From Achromobacter sp. MFA1 R4 (lineage in GTDB: Bacteria; Pseudomonadota; Gammaproteobacteria; Burkholderiales; Burkholderiaceae_B), in assembly GCF_900156745.1 (NCBI RefSeq), contig NZ_LT707065.1:3658001-3722000 (forward strand): a stretch of 64,000 nucleotides of DNA. Reading direction: 5' to 3'. The position numbers were made by a program, and so were the translations under genes. A model generated the notes under the pieces. The model was not told where the DNA came from. It did no database searches and saw only the letters and a list, made by a program, of their open reading frames with translations. Positions 6,843 through 17,070 of the stretch are shown here, piece after piece (position 1 is the stretch's first letter; each line of letters opens with the position of its first letter).

Positions 6843-6848
6843 ATTGTA
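6843..6848 (-). promoter_or_regulatory. Putative -10 element of ssrA
   Basis: TACAAT on the minus strand lies about 10 bases before the mature tmRNA 5' end, at the distance expected for a -10 box with a short precursor leader. No strong -35 could be identified. Confidence 0.5.
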
Positions 6849-6918
6849 CTGGCAAACACAATAGCCCGCCATAGGCGCGGTCCATCATTGCCGGTGTGGC
6901 GCGGGTGAAGCGCCCGGT

Positions 6919-8103
6919 TCAGGCCGCATTCGCGCACTCGGCCTTGGATGGCCGGCCGGCGCGCGACGCCGCCATCATCAGCGCCGCCAAAGCCACGGAT
7001 ATGCCCACGATCGCGGCGGCGGCCCAGCCCAGGGTCGCCAGCCCGTACTGGTCGATCACATGGCCGCCCACGACCGCGCCCAGCCCGATGCCGATGTTGG
7101 CGCCGGAAATGTTCAGGGATGCGGCAAACGCGGGCGCCTCGGGGGCGGACTTCATCAGCCGTACGTGGCACACGATGAATAGCGCGGCCTGCGCAATGCC
7201 CCAGATCCCAAGCGCCACGGCGAGCAGGCCGGGCGACTGCATGACCGGCGCGACGAACGCCAGACCCACCGCCATCAGCGCCGAGAACAGGCTCGTGGCG
7301 CCCAGCGGGCTGCGGTCCACGATCCGCCCGCCCAAAGTGTTGCCGACCAGGCCGACCGCGCCAAACGCCATCATCGTCCAGCCCACCGTCTCGCCGTCAA
7401 AGCCAGCCAGCCGTTCCAGCATGTCCGCCAGATACGTGTAGGCCGTGAACATGCCCGTGAACACCAGCAGCGACAGCAGCACGTGGCCCACCACCATGGG
7501 GTTGCGCAGGATGCGCACCTGCGTGACGAGTCGCACGTTCTCGGTGCGGACGCGGGTTTTGGGAAAGGCGACGAGCAGCAGCAGGGCTTTGGCGAATGCC
7601 ACGGCCGACAGCACCCAGAACGCGGCGCGCCATCCGAATGCGTCCGAGATCAGGACGCCGATGGGAATGCCGAACACCGTGGCCGCCACGATGCCAAAGG
7701 CGACCGTCGAAATGGCCCGCCCGGCCCGCGCCGGTCCGACGATTTCCACCGCGGTGGCGCTGGCAAGCGACCAGAACACCGGCAGAGCCAGCGCCGGCAC
7801 GAAGCGGGCGATCGCCATGACCCAGATGTTGGGCGCCACGGCCGCCAGGGCATTGGACAGGCCAAACAGCGCAAGCACGCCAATGAAGAGGCGCTTGCGT
7901 TCCAGGTTCGCCATCAGGGCGGTCAACAGGGGGCCGGTCGCCGCGACGGTGAAGGCAAACAGGGTCACCAGCAAGCCGGCCTGGGAAACCGTCACGTCCA
8001 GGTCGCGGGCCAGGGCGGGCAGCAGCCCCACGATCAGGAATTCGGTGGTCAGGATGGTGAAGCCGGCAGCGGACAGAAGCAAGATAGGCAAAAGCATAGG
8101 CAT
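6919..8103 (-). CDS. MFS exporter, DHA1/AraJ-like
   Basis: This 394-residue inner-membrane protein has about 12 hydrophobic segments and the major facilitator layout: 'FTILTTEFLIVGLLPALARDL' type first helix, a basic loop after helix 2-3 (NLERKRLF), and a 'GWRAAFWVLSAVAFA' helix 5 region. It resembles DHA1 drug or sugar efflux proteins such as AraJ/PbuE. The substrate cannot be read from sequence. The gene stands alone on the minus strand, downstream of a 420-bp intergenic space and convergent with nothing. The usual length and the start at 8103 (MPMLLPILLLS) fit the family. Confidence 0.85.
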   Translation of the reverse strand: MPMLLPILLLSAAGFTILTTEFLIVGLLPALARDLDVTVSQAGLLVTLFAFTVAATGPLLTALMANLERKRLFIGVLALFGLSNALAAVAPNIWVMAIARFVPALALPVFWSLASATAVEIVGPARAGRAISTVAFGIVAATVFGIPIGVLISDAFGWRAAFWVLSAVAFAKALLLLVAFPKTRVRTENVRLVTQVRILRNPMVVGHVLLSLLVFTGMFTAYTYLADMLERLAGFDGETVGWTMMAFGAVGLVGNTLGGRIVDRSPLGATSLFSALMAVGLAFVAPVMQSPGLLAVALGIWGIAQAALFIVCHVRLMKSAPEAPAFAASLNISGANIGIGLGAVVGGHVIDQYGLATLGWAAAAIVGISVALAALMMAASRAGRPSKAECANAA

Positions 8104-8525
8104 TCCTAGGACGCGACGCCGAATGGCGCCGCGCGGTCAGGGCGGTGGAGCGTGTGGTCCAGCGGTCAGAGGTGCGCCGCCTGGCGATGGCGGGGCAGGG
8201 GCGGCAGGCGCAGGGCCCGCCGGCATCGAATTCGTTGCGGCCTGGAAAGGCCGCAACGCCGGCACGGGCCGGAAAGCATGCAATCCGGGAAAATCCGGAG
8301 CGCCATGCACGGTTCACACTGTAGGGGACATGGGCTGCCGGATAAACCCTCGGCATCCGGATAGATTAGTCGGCCCGAAGCGCTAATCGGCCTGGACAAT
8401 CCACGGCCGCACAGACGAGCCGTGACGAAAAGAGGTTGGGGCGGCGAGGAAGACGGATCATCGCGGGCGAAGCCGGCACGCCGGCGCCGCACCAGGCCGC
8501 CCGGCGGGCGGGCCTGAGTTGCGCG
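8104..8525. other. Intergenic region upstream of the MFS gene
   Basis: These 420 bases lie between the end of gph and the start of the MFS gene. The only structure noted is the dyad at 8364-8388. No reading frame with family similarity and no RNA could be supported. Confidence 0.5.
8364..8388. promoter_or_regulatory. Spaced dyad GATTAG-N13-CTAATC, possible regulator site
   Basis: Six-base arms separated by 13 bases form an interrupted palindrome about 260 bp upstream of the MFS start. The form suits a TetR- or LysR-type operator, but no regulator gene is adjacent. Confidence 0.25.
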
Positions 8526-9200
8526 TCAGCGCAGGTCGCGCGGCAGCAGCGGTTCGATGGCGGACCACAGGTCCGCGGGCGAGTGGGCGCAGGTTTCCGC
8601 CTGCCACGCAATGACGTCGTCGTCTTCGCCGACGTAGCCGTAGGCGGCCGCCACGGCGGGCATGCCCGCGGCGTGCGCGGCCTGGATGTCGCGCAGGTCA
8701 TCGCCGACGTAGACACAGCGATCGGTCGCAAAGCCCGCCTCGCGGGCGGCGTGCTGCAAAGGCAGGGGATGCGGCTTGGCGTGGGCGGTGGTGTCGCCGC
8801 AAACCAGCACGGCGCTGTCGCGCGTCAGGTCCAGGAATTCGACGATGGGCAAGGTCAGGTAGGTGACCTTGTTGGTGACGATGCCCCAGGACATGCCGCG
8901 GCCGCGGATGTCGGCCAGCAGGTCTTCGATGCCGGGAAAGAGCTTGCTGTGCACCGTCGAACTGGCGGCGTAGTCTTCCAGGAACTGCAGCCGCGTCGGC
9001 TCGTAATCCGGGTCGCCGGGCTGCAGGTCGAGCGCCACCCGCAACAGCCCGCGCGCGCCCTGCGAGGCCACGGGCCGCAGCGCCTCGTAGGCCATCGGCT
9101 CCAGTCCGCGACGGGTGCGCTGGCGGTTTGCGGCGGCGGCCAGGTCGGGGGCGGTGTCGGCCAGGGTGCCGTCGAAATCGAACAGGATCAGGGCGCTCAT
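8526..9200 (-). CDS. gph: Phosphoglycolate phosphatase, HAD family
   Basis: This 224-residue cytosolic phosphatase removes phosphate from 2-phosphoglycolate, a product of DNA 3'-end repair and oxidative damage. HAD motifs are present in order: DFDGTLADT near the N-terminus (nucleophile Asp), IVTNK (motif II), KPHPLPL (motif III Lys) and [15 protein letters not shown] (motif IV). Its ATG overlaps the ubiG stop by four bases, so translation is coupled. The ubiG-gph pairing is conserved in related bacteria and supports the name over other HAD phosphatases. Confidence 0.92.
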   Translation of the reverse strand: MSALILFDFDGTLADTAPDLAAAANRQRTRRGLEPMAYEALRPVASQGARGLLRVALDLQPGDPDYEPTRLQFLEDYAASSTVHSKLFPGIEDLLADIRGRGMSWGIVTNKVTYLTLPIVEFLDLTRDSAVLVCGDTTAHAKPHPLPLQHAAREAGFATDRCVYVGDDLRDIQAAHAAGMPAVAAAYGYVGEDDDVIAWQAETCAHSPADLWSAIEPLLPRDLR

Positions 9201-9925
9201 TTGCGGGTAGCCATCAGGTAGTTGACCGACGTGTCGGACGACAGTGTGTAGATCTGGGTGATCGGGTTGTATTCCATGCCGCGCATGCCGACCGGTTCCA
9301 GGCCCGCGCCGCGCGCCGCCGCCGACAGCTCGCTCGGCTTGATGAACTGGTCGTAGGTGTGCGTGCCACGAGGCAACAGACGCAGCACGTATTCGGCGCC
9401 GATGATCGCAAAAAGGAACGACTTCGGGTTGCGGTTCAGCGTCGAAAAGAAGACCCAGCCGCCAGGTTTGACCAGCGTGGCGCAGGCGCGCACGATCGAG
9501 GCGGGGTCCGGCACATGCTCCAGCATTTCCATGCAGGTCACCACGTCGTATTGGCCGGGCTGCTCGACAGCCAGTTCCTCCGCGGGCACCTTGCGGTATT
9601 CCACCTTCACGCCGGATTCCAGGCCATGCAGGCGTGCGATCTTCAGGGACTTGTCGGCCAGGTCGATGCCCGTCACGTCGGCGCCGCCGCGGGCCATGGC
9701 TTCGGACAGGATGCCGCCACCGCAGCCCACGTCCAGCACCTTGCGTCCGGCAAGGCTGCCCGCGCACTCCTGGATCCATTCCAGCCGCAGCGGATTGATC
9801 GCATGCAGCGGCTTGAACTCGCTTTCGGGGTCCCACCAGCGGCTGGCCAGGGCGCTGAACTTGTCGATTTCAGCCTGGTCGGCGTTGATGGAGGCTTGCG
9901 CGGTGTCGTGAGATTGCGTGTTCAT
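9197..9925 (-). CDS. ubiG: Ubiquinone biosynthesis O-methyltransferase
   Basis: This 242-residue S-adenosylmethionine-dependent enzyme carries out both O-methylations of ubiquinone synthesis. The SAM motif I is [15 protein letters not shown], followed by '[17 protein letters not shown]'. The N-terminal [19 protein letters not shown] and [19 protein letters not shown] segments are diagnostic for UbiG. The start at 9925 ([10 protein letters not shown]) is preferred over an upstream frame extension to 10012, which runs through the promoter region. It is the first gene of a two-gene unit with gph and is separated from ompA by a terminator. Confidence 0.95.
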   Translation of the reverse strand: MNTQSHDTAQASINADQAEIDKFSALASRWWDPESEFKPLHAINPLRLEWIQECAGSLAGRKVLDVGCGGGILSEAMARGGADVTGIDLADKSLKIARLHGLESGVKVEYRKVPAEELAVEQPGQYDVVTCMEMLEHVPDPASIVRACATLVKPGGWVFFSTLNRNPKSFLFAIIGAEYVLRLLPRGTHTYDQFIKPSELSAAARGAGLEPVGMRGMEYNPITQIYTLSSDTSVNYLMATRK

Positions 9926-9946
9926 GGGCAGTCCGGCATAAGGCAG

Positions 9947-9960
9947 CTCTATATATAGAG
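9947..9960 (-). promoter_or_regulatory. AT palindrome CTCTATATATAGAG, likely ubiG promoter core
   Basis: A perfect 14-bp palindrome lies 22 bp upstream of the ubiG start. On the minus strand it offers a TATAGA -10 placed 16 bases after TTGTGC. It could be the promoter, or a binding site that overlaps it. Confidence 0.4.
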
Positions 9961-10020
9961 GGGTCCAGCGCACAAGGCGAGGAGGGCGCGGCATTGCACC
10001 AGTTGGGTGCATTGCCGGCG

Positions 10021-10048
10021 AAAAAAAGGGCCTCGCTATGCGAGGCCC
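10021..10048 (-). terminator. Rho-independent terminator of ompA
   Basis: The stem GGGCCTCGC/GCGAGGCCC with loop ATA is followed by seven U on the minus transcript. It starts 24 bp after the ompA stop and separates ompA from ubiG. Confidence 0.92.
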
Positions 10049-10071
10049 CCTTATTGTAGCTAGTCCGGCAA

Positions 10072-10653
10072 TTACTTGCGGCTACCCACGATTTCGATCT
10101 CAACGCGACGGTTCTGGGCGCGACCTTCCTTCGTCTTGTTGGAAGCGATCGGCTGCAGTTCGCCCTTGCCTTCCGTGTAGATACGGTTGGGGTCGATGCC
10201 GAGGCTGACCAGGTAAGCCTTAACCGAAGCGGCGCGGCGCTCGGACAGCTTCTGGTTGTACTGTTCGGTACCGATCGAGTCGGTGTGGCCGACGGCGATG
10301 ATGGTTTCCAGATCGATCGTGCGAACTTGCTGAGCGACTTGCTGCAGCAGTTGGCGACCTTCAGGCTTCAGGACCGACTTGTCGAAGTCGAAGAACGTGT
10401 CAGCATTGAACACGACCTTTGCCGCCATCGGGGCCGGCTTCGCCTTCTGTTGGGCAACCGGGACGCCGTCGCAGCCGGGGATGCCGGTGGCCGGGGTCCA
10501 GAAGGCATCGCGCCAGCACAGTTCGTTCGTGCCGTTCTTCCAAACGTCACCGAACGGGTTGCGCCAGTTGTCCACGGTTTGCGCGGAAGCTACACCAGAG
10601 GCCGTGACGGCGGCGAAGGCGAGCGCCAGAGCGAATTTGGAGGGTTTGTTCAT
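10072..10653 (-). CDS. ompA: OmpA-family outer membrane protein (peptidoglycan-binding)
   Basis: This 193-residue protein has a signal peptide of 24 residues ([16 protein letters not shown] then QTVDN). Residues about 25-75 form a short Trp/Cys-containing region ([14 protein letters not shown], then GIPGCDG) in place of the usual eight-stranded barrel. The C-terminal OmpA domain (about 80-190) has [38 protein letters not shown] and [10 protein letters not shown], which bind meso-DAP of peptidoglycan. It is strongly expressed by appearance: a good promoter, AACGAGGAGAAAC before the ATG, and a strong terminator. It corresponds to the small OmpA of Bordetella. Confidence 0.93.
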   Translation of the reverse strand: MNKPSKFALALAFAAVTASGVASAQTVDNWRNPFGDVWKNGTNELCWRDAFWTPATGIPGCDGVPVAQQKAKPAPMAAKVVFNADTFFDFDKSVLKPEGRQLLQQVAQQVRTIDLETIIAVGHTDSIGTEQYNQKLSERRAASVKAYLVSLGIDPNRIYTEGKGELQPIASNKTKEGRAQNRRVEIEIVGSRK

Positions 10654-10728
10654 GTTTCTCCTCGTTGAGCTTGAAGCTGGATAAGTGACTCGCAGCGAAC
10701 CCCCGCCGCATATCAGGAAAACGGGGCC

Positions 10729-10756
10729 AGTATAGCAACGCCAAGAGCTGGTTCAA
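10729..10756 (-). promoter_or_regulatory. Sigma-70 promoter of ompA
   Basis: On the minus strand TTGAAC (10756-10751) and TATACT (10734-10729) are 16 bases apart. The 5' leader to the ompA ATG would be about 70 bases. Confidence 0.6.
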
Positions 10757-11007
10757 AGGAATAGCTACTGGGTTTCCTGCGTGCTGGAAACAATCTTAAG
10801 GCATTTGGGGGGCTTTGGCTTCCCTGGACAGGCGCATTAATGCTGGATATGACGTTTTCGGCGCTCCTTCCGTTTCCCATGTTGGTTTTTGACAACAGGC
10901 CCTTGGGGCTTGGGTGGGCGTGGCCGGGCGGCGCTTCCGGTCGCCCCGTTCCGGCCCGGTTGAGACGCGTTCACGTCGGCCTTCAGGTCGCCCCGCCAAT
11001 CGAATGA

Positions 11008-11013
11008 TAGAAT
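11008..11013 (+). promoter_or_regulatory. Putative -10 of gyrA
   Basis: TAGAAT at this position would place transcription about 45 bases before the gyrA ATG. The -35 region is weak. Confidence 0.35.
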
Positions 11014-11065
11014 TTCCTGTTTACCCGGCCCGGGTTCCTCCTTACACGATTCTGTCGTTATATAT

Positions 11066-13726
11066 ATGGATTCCTTTGCCAAGGAGACGCTTCCGGTATC
11101 GCTGGAAGAAGAGATGCGCCGCAGTTACCTCGATTACGCAATGAGCGTGATCGTCGGTCGGGCGCTACCGGATGTGCGGGACGGCCTCAAGCCCGTCCAC
11201 CGGCGCGTGCTCTACGCGATGCACGAGCTGAACAACGACTGGAACCGCGCCTACAAGAAGTCCGCGCGTATCGTCGGGGACGTCATCGGTAAGTACCACC
11301 CCCACGGCGACCAGTCCGTCTACGACACGATCGTCCGCATGGCGCAGGATTTCTCCATGCGCTACATGCTGGTCGACGGCCAGGGCAACTTCGGTTCCAT
11401 CGACGGCGACAACGCCGCGGCGATGCGTTACACCGAAATCCGCCTGGCCAAGATTGCCCACGAGCTCCTGGCCGACATCGACCAGGAAACCGTCGACTTC
11501 GGCCCCAACTACGACGGCAGCGAGCAGGAACCGCTGCTCTTGCCGTCGCGCCTGCCCAACCTGCTGGTCAACGGCAGCTCGGGCATCGCGGTGGGCATGG
11601 CCACCAACATTCCGCCGCACAACCTCCAGGAAGTGGTCGACGGCTGCCTGTACTGCCTGCGCAATCCGGCGTGCACGGTCGATGAGCTGATCGAGCTCAT
11701 CCCGGCGCCGGACTTCCCCACGGGCGGCATCATCTACGGCATGTCCGGCGTGCGCGAAGGCTATCGCACGGGTCGCGGCCGCGTCATCATGCGCGCCAAG
11801 ACGCACTTCGAAGACATGGAGAAGGGCAATCGCCAGGCGATCGTCATCGACGCGATTCCCTACCAGGTCAACAAGAAGACCCTGCAGGAACGCATCGCCG
11901 AGCTGGTCAACGACAAGAAGATCGAAGGCATCTCGGATATCCGGGACGAATCCGACAAGGATGGCATGCGCCTGGTCATCGAGCTCAAGCGCGGTGAAGT
12001 GCCCGAGGTCGTGCTGAACAACCTCTATAAGAATACGCAGCTGCAGGACACCTTCGGGATGAACCTGGTGGCGCTGGTCGACGGCCAGCCCCGCCTGCTC
12101 AACCTGAAGCAGATGATCGACTACTTCCTGCAGCATCGCCGGGAAGTCGTCACGCGCCGCACCGTGTTCCAGTTGCGCAAGGCCCGCGAGCGCGGCCACG
12201 TGCTGGAAGGCCTGGCGGTGGCGCTGGCCAACATCGACGATTTCATCGCGATCATCAAGGCGGCGCCGACCCCGCCGGTCGCCCGTCAGGAACTGATGGC
12301 GAAGTCCTGGGATTCGTCGCTGGTGCGCGAAATGCTGTCGCGCGCCGATGGCGACACGCCTGGCGGCCGCGCGGCTTTCCGACCGGACGACCTGAGCGCC
12401 GAATTCGGCCTGCAGGGCGATGGCCTGTATCGCCTGAGCGACACGCAGGCGCAGGAAATCCTGAACATGCGCCTGCAGCGCCTGACCGGGCTGGAACAGG
12501 ACAAGATCGTCGGCGAATACCGCGACATCATGTCCACGATCGCCGACCTGCTCGACATCCTGGCCCGCCCCGAGCGCATCACGACCATCATCAGCGACGA
12601 ACTGCAGGCCATCAAGGCCGAGTTCTCGACCGGCGCCAAGGATTCGCGCCGTTCGGAAATCGAACTGAACGCGACCGAGCTCGACACCGAAGACCTGATC
12701 ACGCCGACCGACATGGTGGTCACGCTGTCGCACGGCGGCTACATCAAGAGCCAGCCGCTGTCCGAGTACCGATCGCAAAAGCGCGGCGGTCGCGGCAAGC
12801 AGGCGACGGCCATGAAGGAAAACGACTGGATCGACCAGCTCTTCATCGCCAACACGCACGACTTCCTGCTGTGCTTCTCCAACCGCGGCCGCGTGTACTG
12901 GCTGAAGGTCTGGGAAGTGCCGCAGGGCACGCGCAATTCGCGCGGCAAGCCCATCGTCAACATGTTCCCGCTGGCCGAAGGCGAGAAGATCACGGTGGTG
13001 CTGCCGGTCAAGGAATTCAGCGAAGACCACTATGTCTTCATGGCGACCTCGCGCGGCACGGTCAAGAAGACCCCGCTGTCCGACTTCTCCAACCCCCGCA
13101 AGGCCGGCATCATCGCCGTCGACCTTGACGATGGCGACTACCTGATCGGCGCCGACCTCACCGACGGCAAGCATGACGTCATGCTGTTCTCGGACGCCGG
13201 CAAGGCCGTGCGCTTCGACGAGAACGACGTGCGCCCGATGGGCCGCAATGCGCGCGGCGTGCGCGGCATGATGCTCGAAGACACGCAGACGGTGATCGCG
13301 CTGCTGGTGGCTGGCGACGAGACGCAGACCGTGCTGACGGCCACTGAAAACGGCTATGGCAAGCGCACGCCGATCGCGGAGTACACCCGCCACGGCCGTG
13401 GCACCAAGGGCATGATCGCCATCCAGACCACCTCGCGCAACGGCAAGGTGGTGGGTGCGGTGCTGGTCATGCCTTCTGATGAAATCATGCTCATCACCAC
13501 CGGCGGCGTCCTGGTGCGCACCCGCGTCGCGGAAATCCGCGAAATGGGCCGTGCGACGCAGGGCGTCACGCTGATCAACGTCGACGACGGCAGCACGCTG
13601 TCCGGCGTGCGCCGCGTCGTGGAAAGCGATGCGGACGACGATGGCGAACTGGACGAAGACGGCCAGCAAGCCGGTGGCGACGACAGCAGCGACGCAGCGG
13701 ATTCGACGGAACCTACGGAGCAATAA
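11066..13726 (+). CDS. gyrA: DNA gyrase subunit A
   Basis: This 886-residue A subunit of DNA gyrase cuts and rejoins DNA during negative supercoiling. The active-site Tyr is Y122 ([10 protein letters not shown]). The quinolone pocket reads [10 protein letters not shown], with Q83 in place of the Ser of E. coli and D87 retained. The GyrA box is QKRGGRGK (about 567-574) in the C-terminal beta-pinwheel domain, and the protein ends in an acidic tail. The start matches the family ([20 protein letters not shown]) although no Shine-Dalgarno sequence is visible before it. The stop overlaps the serC start by one base (TAATG), so gyrA and serC are translationally linked. Confidence 0.98.
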   Translation: MDSFAKETLPVSLEEEMRRSYLDYAMSVIVGRALPDVRDGLKPVHRRVLYAMHELNNDWNRAYKKSARIVGDVIGKYHPHGDQSVYDTIVRMAQDFSMRYMLVDGQGNFGSIDGDNAAAMRYTEIRLAKIAHELLADIDQETVDFGPNYDGSEQEPLLLPSRLPNLLVNGSSGIAVGMATNIPPHNLQEVVDGCLYCLRNPACTVDELIELIPAPDFPTGGIIYGMSGVREGYRTGRGRVIMRAKTHFEDMEKGNRQAIVIDAIPYQVNKKTLQERIAELVNDKKIEGISDIRDESDKDGMRLVIELKRGEVPEVVLNNLYKNTQLQDTFGMNLVALVDGQPRLLNLKQMIDYFLQHRREVVTRRTVFQLRKARERGHVLEGLAVALANIDDFIAIIKAAPTPPVARQELMAKSWDSSLVREMLSRADGDTPGGRAAFRPDDLSAEFGLQGDGLYRLSDTQAQEILNMRLQRLTGLEQDKIVGEYRDIMSTIADLLDILARPERITTIISDELQAIKAEFSTGAKDSRRSEIELNATELDTEDLITPTDMVVTLSHGGYIKSQPLSEYRSQKRGGRGKQATAMKENDWIDQLFIANTHDFLLCFSNRGRVYWLKVWEVPQGTRNSRGKPIVNMFPLAEGEKITVVLPVKEFSEDHYVFMATSRGTVKKTPLSDFSNPRKAGIIAVDLDDGDYLIGADLTDGKHDVMLFSDAGKAVRFDENDVRPMGRNARGVRGMMLEDTQTVIALLVAGDETQTVLTATENGYGKRTPIAEYTRHGRGTKGMIAIQTTSRNGKVVGAVLVMPSDEIMLITTGGVLVRTRVAEIREMGRATQGVTLINVDDGSTLSGVRRVVESDADDDGELDEDGQQAGGDDSSDAADSTEPTEQ

Positions 13727-14856
13727 TGGCCCGCCCCTGGAACTTCTCGGCAGGCCCCTCGGCCTTGCCCGAGGTGGTGCTGCAGCAAGCCGCTGCAGAA
13801 ATGTTGGATTGGCACGGCAGCGGCATGTCCGTGATGGAAATGAGCCATCGCGGCAAGCACTTCGTGCAGATCTGCGACGAAGCAGAATCCGATCTGCGCG
13901 AACTGCTGGGCCTGCCGGCGGACTACGCCGTCATGTTCATGCAGGGCGGCGGTTCCGGGGAAAACGCCATCGTCCCCATGAACCTCATGGGGCGCCGCGG
14001 CGCGCCGGCTGCGGATTTCGTCGTGACGGGCCATTGGTCCAAGCGTTCCTACAAGGAAGCCGGCCGCTACGGCAGCACGCACGTGGCCGCCAGCAGCGAG
14101 CAGGCTGCCGTGATCGACGGGCGCGAGCAGGCGCCGCTGACCTGGGTGCCGCCGGTGGAAACCTGGCAGGTGCGCAAGGAATCGGCCTACCTGCACCTGT
14201 GCAGCAATGAAACCATCGGCGGCGTCGAGTTCATGGACTGGCCCGACGCCGCCGACCTCGGCGCGCCCGACGTGCCGCTGGTCGTGGACGCCTCGTCGCA
14301 TTTCCTGTCGCGTCCGATGGACGTGTCGCGCTGCGGCATGGTGTATGCGGGCGCACAGAAGAACGCCGGCCCCGCGGGCGTCACCATGGTCATCGCGCGC
14401 CGCGACCTGATCGGCCAGGCGCTGCCGATCTGCCCGTCTGCCTTCGACTACGCCAACGTCGCCGCCGAGCATTCGCGCTACAACACGCCGCCCACCTTCG
14501 CGATCTACATCGCGGGGCTCGTGTTCAAGTGGATCAAGGCCAATGGCGGCGTGGCCGGCATGGAAGCGGCCAACAAGGCCAAGGCCGAACTGCTGTACGG
14601 CTACCTGGACGGCACCGACTTCTACGCGAATCCCATCCACAAGCCCGTGCGTTCCCGCATGAACGTGCCGTTCGTGCTGCGGGATGAGTCGCTCAACGAC
14701 GCCTTCCTGAAGGGCGCCGATGCGGCCGGCCTGACGCAGTTGAAGGGCCACAAGAGCGTGGGCGGCATGCGTGCCTCCATCTACAACGCCGTGCCCATGG
14801 AAGGTGTGGCGGCGCTGGTCGAGTACCTGAAGGAATTCGAGCGTCGCCATGGCTGA
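13726..14856 (+). CDS. serC: Phosphoserine aminotransferase
   Basis: This 376-residue PLP enzyme transaminates 3-phosphohydroxypyruvate to phosphoserine and also serves pyridoxal phosphate synthesis. The N-terminus [19 protein letters not shown] is the family signature. The PLP Lys is K212 in [11 protein letters not shown]. The gene starts inside the gyrA stop and its end overlaps pheA by eight bases, so it belongs to the gyrA-serC-pheA-hisC-tyrA-aroA-cmk run. Confidence 0.97.
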   Translation: MARPWNFSAGPSALPEVVLQQAAAEMLDWHGSGMSVMEMSHRGKHFVQICDEAESDLRELLGLPADYAVMFMQGGGSGENAIVPMNLMGRRGAPAADFVVTGHWSKRSYKEAGRYGSTHVAASSEQAAVIDGREQAPLTWVPPVETWQVRKESAYLHLCSNETIGGVEFMDWPDAADLGAPDVPLVVDASSHFLSRPMDVSRCGMVYAGAQKNAGPAGVTMVIARRDLIGQALPICPSAFDYANVAAEHSRYNTPPTFAIYIAGLVFKWIKANGGVAGMEAANKAKAELLYGYLDGTDFYANPIHKPVRSRMNVPFVLRDESLNDAFLKGADAAGLTQLKGHKSVGGMRASIYNAVPMEGVAALVEYLKEFERRHG

Positions 14857-15934
14857 TGAGCTGCAGCGCAAGCTGCTCCCCCTGCGCAAGCGCATCGACG
14901 AGCTCGATGCGCAGATCCTCGATCTCCTGTCTCAGCGCGCCCGCGCCGCGCTGGAAGTGGGCGAGGCCAAGCATGCCGTCCAGGCCGACGGTCCGGTGCT
15001 GCGCCCCGAGCGTGAGGCCGAAGTCATCCGCCGTCTTCAGCAAATCAATCCCGGCCCGTTCCCCAATGCCGGCGTGGCCTCGGTCTGGACCGAGATCATC
15101 TCCGCCTGCCGCGGCCTGGAGCGCGGCATGACGGTGGCATTCCTGGGGCCGCAGGGCTCGTTCTCCGAGCAGGCTGCCCTGGAGCATTTCGGCCACGCGG
15201 TGCAGAAGCTGCCTTGCGCGTCGTTTGACGAGGTCTTTCGCGCGGTCGAAGCCGGCCAGGCCGACGTGGGCATGGTGCCGGTGGAAAACTCCACCGAGGG
15301 CGCCGTCAACCGCAGCCTGGACCTGCTGCTCAATACGCCGCTCAAGATCCTTGGCGAGCGTTCGCTCGTCATCCGCCATTGCCTGATGTCGCAATCGGGC
15401 AGCATGGACGGGGTCCGGACGATCTCCGCGCATCCGCAGGCGCTGGCCCAGTGCCAGGGCTGGCTGACGCGCAATTATCCCGACGTCGAACGCGTGGCCG
15501 CTTCCAGCAATTCCGAAGCGGCGCGCGCCGCGGCGGGCGATCCGAGCATCGCCGCGATTGCGGGCGAGGTGGCCGCGCCCGCATGGAACCTGCAGATCAT
15601 CGCTGCGGGCATCCAGGACGATCCGCACAACCGTACCCGTTTCCTGGCGATCGGCAACATCGAGCCGCTCGCCAGCGGCAAGGACAAGACCAGCCTGATC
15701 CTGGCCGTGCCGAACCGCGCGGGCGCCGTCTATGAAATGCTGGCGCCGCTGGCCGCCAACGGCGTGTCGATGACGCGCTTCGAGTCGCGTCCCGCGCGCA
15801 CGGGCCAGTGGGAATATTATTTCTACGTCGACGTCCTGGGTCACCAGGGCGATCCGAATGTCGAGCGCGCCCTGGCCACATTGCAGGCGCAGGTTGCCTA
15901 TCTGAAAGTGCTGGGCTCGTACCCGGCGCAGTGA
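14849..15934 (+). CDS. pheA: Bifunctional chorismate mutase/prephenate dehydratase
   Basis: This 361-residue enzyme converts chorismate through prephenate to phenylpyruvate for phenylalanine synthesis. Residues 1-90 are the AroQ-type mutase ([19 protein letters not shown]). Residues about 95-270 are the dehydratase, with [19 protein letters not shown] and the [20 protein letters not shown] segment. The C-terminal ACT domain (about 275-355) has the ESRP motif that binds phenylalanine for feedback inhibition. It overlaps serC by eight bases and hisC begins 11 bp later. Confidence 0.97.
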   Translation: MADELQRKLLPLRKRIDELDAQILDLLSQRARAALEVGEAKHAVQADGPVLRPEREAEVIRRLQQINPGPFPNAGVASVWTEIISACRGLERGMTVAFLGPQGSFSEQAALEHFGHAVQKLPCASFDEVFRAVEAGQADVGMVPVENSTEGAVNRSLDLLLNTPLKILGERSLVIRHCLMSQSGSMDGVRTISAHPQALAQCQGWLTRNYPDVERVAASSNSEAARAAAGDPSIAAIAGEVAAPAWNLQIIAAGIQDDPHNRTRFLAIGNIEPLASGKDKTSLILAVPNRAGAVYEMLAPLAANGVSMTRFESRPARTGQWEYYFYVDVLGHQGDPNVERALATLQAQVAYLKVLGSYPAQ

Positions 15935-15945
15935 CATCCCACACC

Positions 15946-17070
15946 ATGATGACCAACGCATCCAAGCCCCTCGTCGCCCCCGCGCACGTCAGCGCCATCG
16001 CGCCCTATCAGGCAGGCAAGCCGATCGAAGAACTGGCCCGCGAGTTCGGGCTGGATCCGGCCACCATCGTCAAGCTGGCCTCCAATGAAAACCCCTTGGG
16101 CATGCCCAAGTCGGCGCGCGCGGCCATGTTGGCCGCGGCCGAATCGCTGGCGCGCTATCCCGATCCCAACGGCTTTGACCTGAAGGCGGCGCTCGCCGAG
16201 CGTTACGGCGTGCCGATGAGCTGGATCACGCTGGGCAACGGGTCCAACGACATCCTGGAAATCGCGGCGCTGGCGCTGCTGGAGCCTGGCACGTCGGCGG
16301 TCTATGCGCAGCACTCGTTCGCGGTCTATCGCCTGGCCACGCAAGCGCGCGGTGCCCGCCACATCGTGGTGCCCGCCGTGGACTACGGCCACGATCTGGA
16401 TGCGATGTTCGACGCGATCGCCGATGACACGCGTCTCGTGTTCATCGCCAACCCGAACAACCCGACCGGCACCTTCGTGCCGGGCGACAAGGTGGCCGAA
16501 TTCCTGGAGCGTGTGCACGCCGCGCACGGCGACCGTGTCACGGTCGTCCTGGACGAGGCCTACAACGAATACCTGGATCCGGAATTGCGCTTTGACAGCA
16601 CCGCGCTGGCGCGCCGCTATCCGAATCTGATCGTCTCGCGCACCTTTTCCAAGGCCTACGGCCTGGCGGGCCTGCGAGTCGGATTCTCGGTCGCCCAGCC
16701 CGGCCTGACCGACCTGCTGAACCGCGTGCGCCAGCCGTTCAACGTCAACACGCTGGCCCAGGCCGCGGCCATCGCCGCGCTGGGCGACGCCGCCTACCTC
16801 GAAGAAGCCTACGCGTCCAACAAGGCGGGCAAGGCGCAGCTCTGCGCCGCCTTCGAAAAGCTGAACCTGCGCTACGTGCCCAGTTTCGGCAATTTCGTGC
16901 TGGTGCACGTTGGCGACGCGCCGCGGATCAACCTCGAACTGCTCAAGCGCGGCGTCATCGTGCGGCCGGTGGCCGGAGACGGCCTGCCCGAGTGGCTGCG
17001 TGTTTCCATCGGACTGCCGCAGGAGAACGCCCGCTTCATCGACGCCTTGACCGCCATCCTGTCCGCATGA
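15946..17070 (+). CDS. hisC: Histidinol-phosphate/aromatic aminotransferase
   Basis: This 374-residue class I/II PLP aminotransferase is of the HisC type. The PLP Lys lies in SRTFSKAYGLAGLRVG, and the FIANPNNPTGTFVPGD and VVLDEAYNEY motifs are present. Located between pheA and tyrA, it probably transaminates aromatic keto acids (phenylpyruvate, hydroxyphenylpyruvate) rather than, or in addition to, imidazole acetol phosphate; this is a context inference, and the histidine operon would carry its own copy. The start is one of two adjacent ATGs (15946 or 15949), and the stop overlaps tyrA by four bases. Confidence 0.9.
   Translation: MMTNASKPLVAPAHVSAIAPYQAGKPIEELAREFGLDPATIVKLASNENPLGMPKSARAAMLAAAESLARYPDPNGFDLKAALAERYGVPMSWITLGNGSNDILEIAALALLEPGTSAVYAQHSFAVYRLATQARGARHIVVPAVDYGHDLDAMFDAIADDTRLVFIANPNNPTGTFVPGDKVAEFLERVHAAHGDRVTVVLDEAYNEYLDPELRFDSTALARRYPNLIVSRTFSKAYGLAGLRVGFSVAQPGLTDLLNRVRQPFNVNTLAQAAAIAALGDAAYLEEAYASNKAGKAQLCAAFEKLNLRYVPSFGNFVLVHVGDAPRINLELLKRGVIVRPVAGDGLPEWLRVSIGLPQENARFIDALTAILSA

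Larger units (their letters stand above)
10654..11065. other. Intergenic region between divergent ompA and gyrA
   Basis: About 410 bases hold the ompA promoter (10729-10756) and a likely gyrA -10 (11008-11013). A TTGACA at 10889-10894 has no matching -10 and may be chance. The rest shows no supported gene. Confidence 0.5.

Noticed and set aside
10889..10894. TTGACA as the -35 of gyrA
   Set aside because: No -10-like hexamer stands 15-19 bases downstream; the sequence there is G-rich.
11165..13723. 852-codon open frame antisense to gyrA
   Set aside because: It is a mirror of gyrA codon bias. The His/Ala/Arg/Val-rich translation has no family motif.
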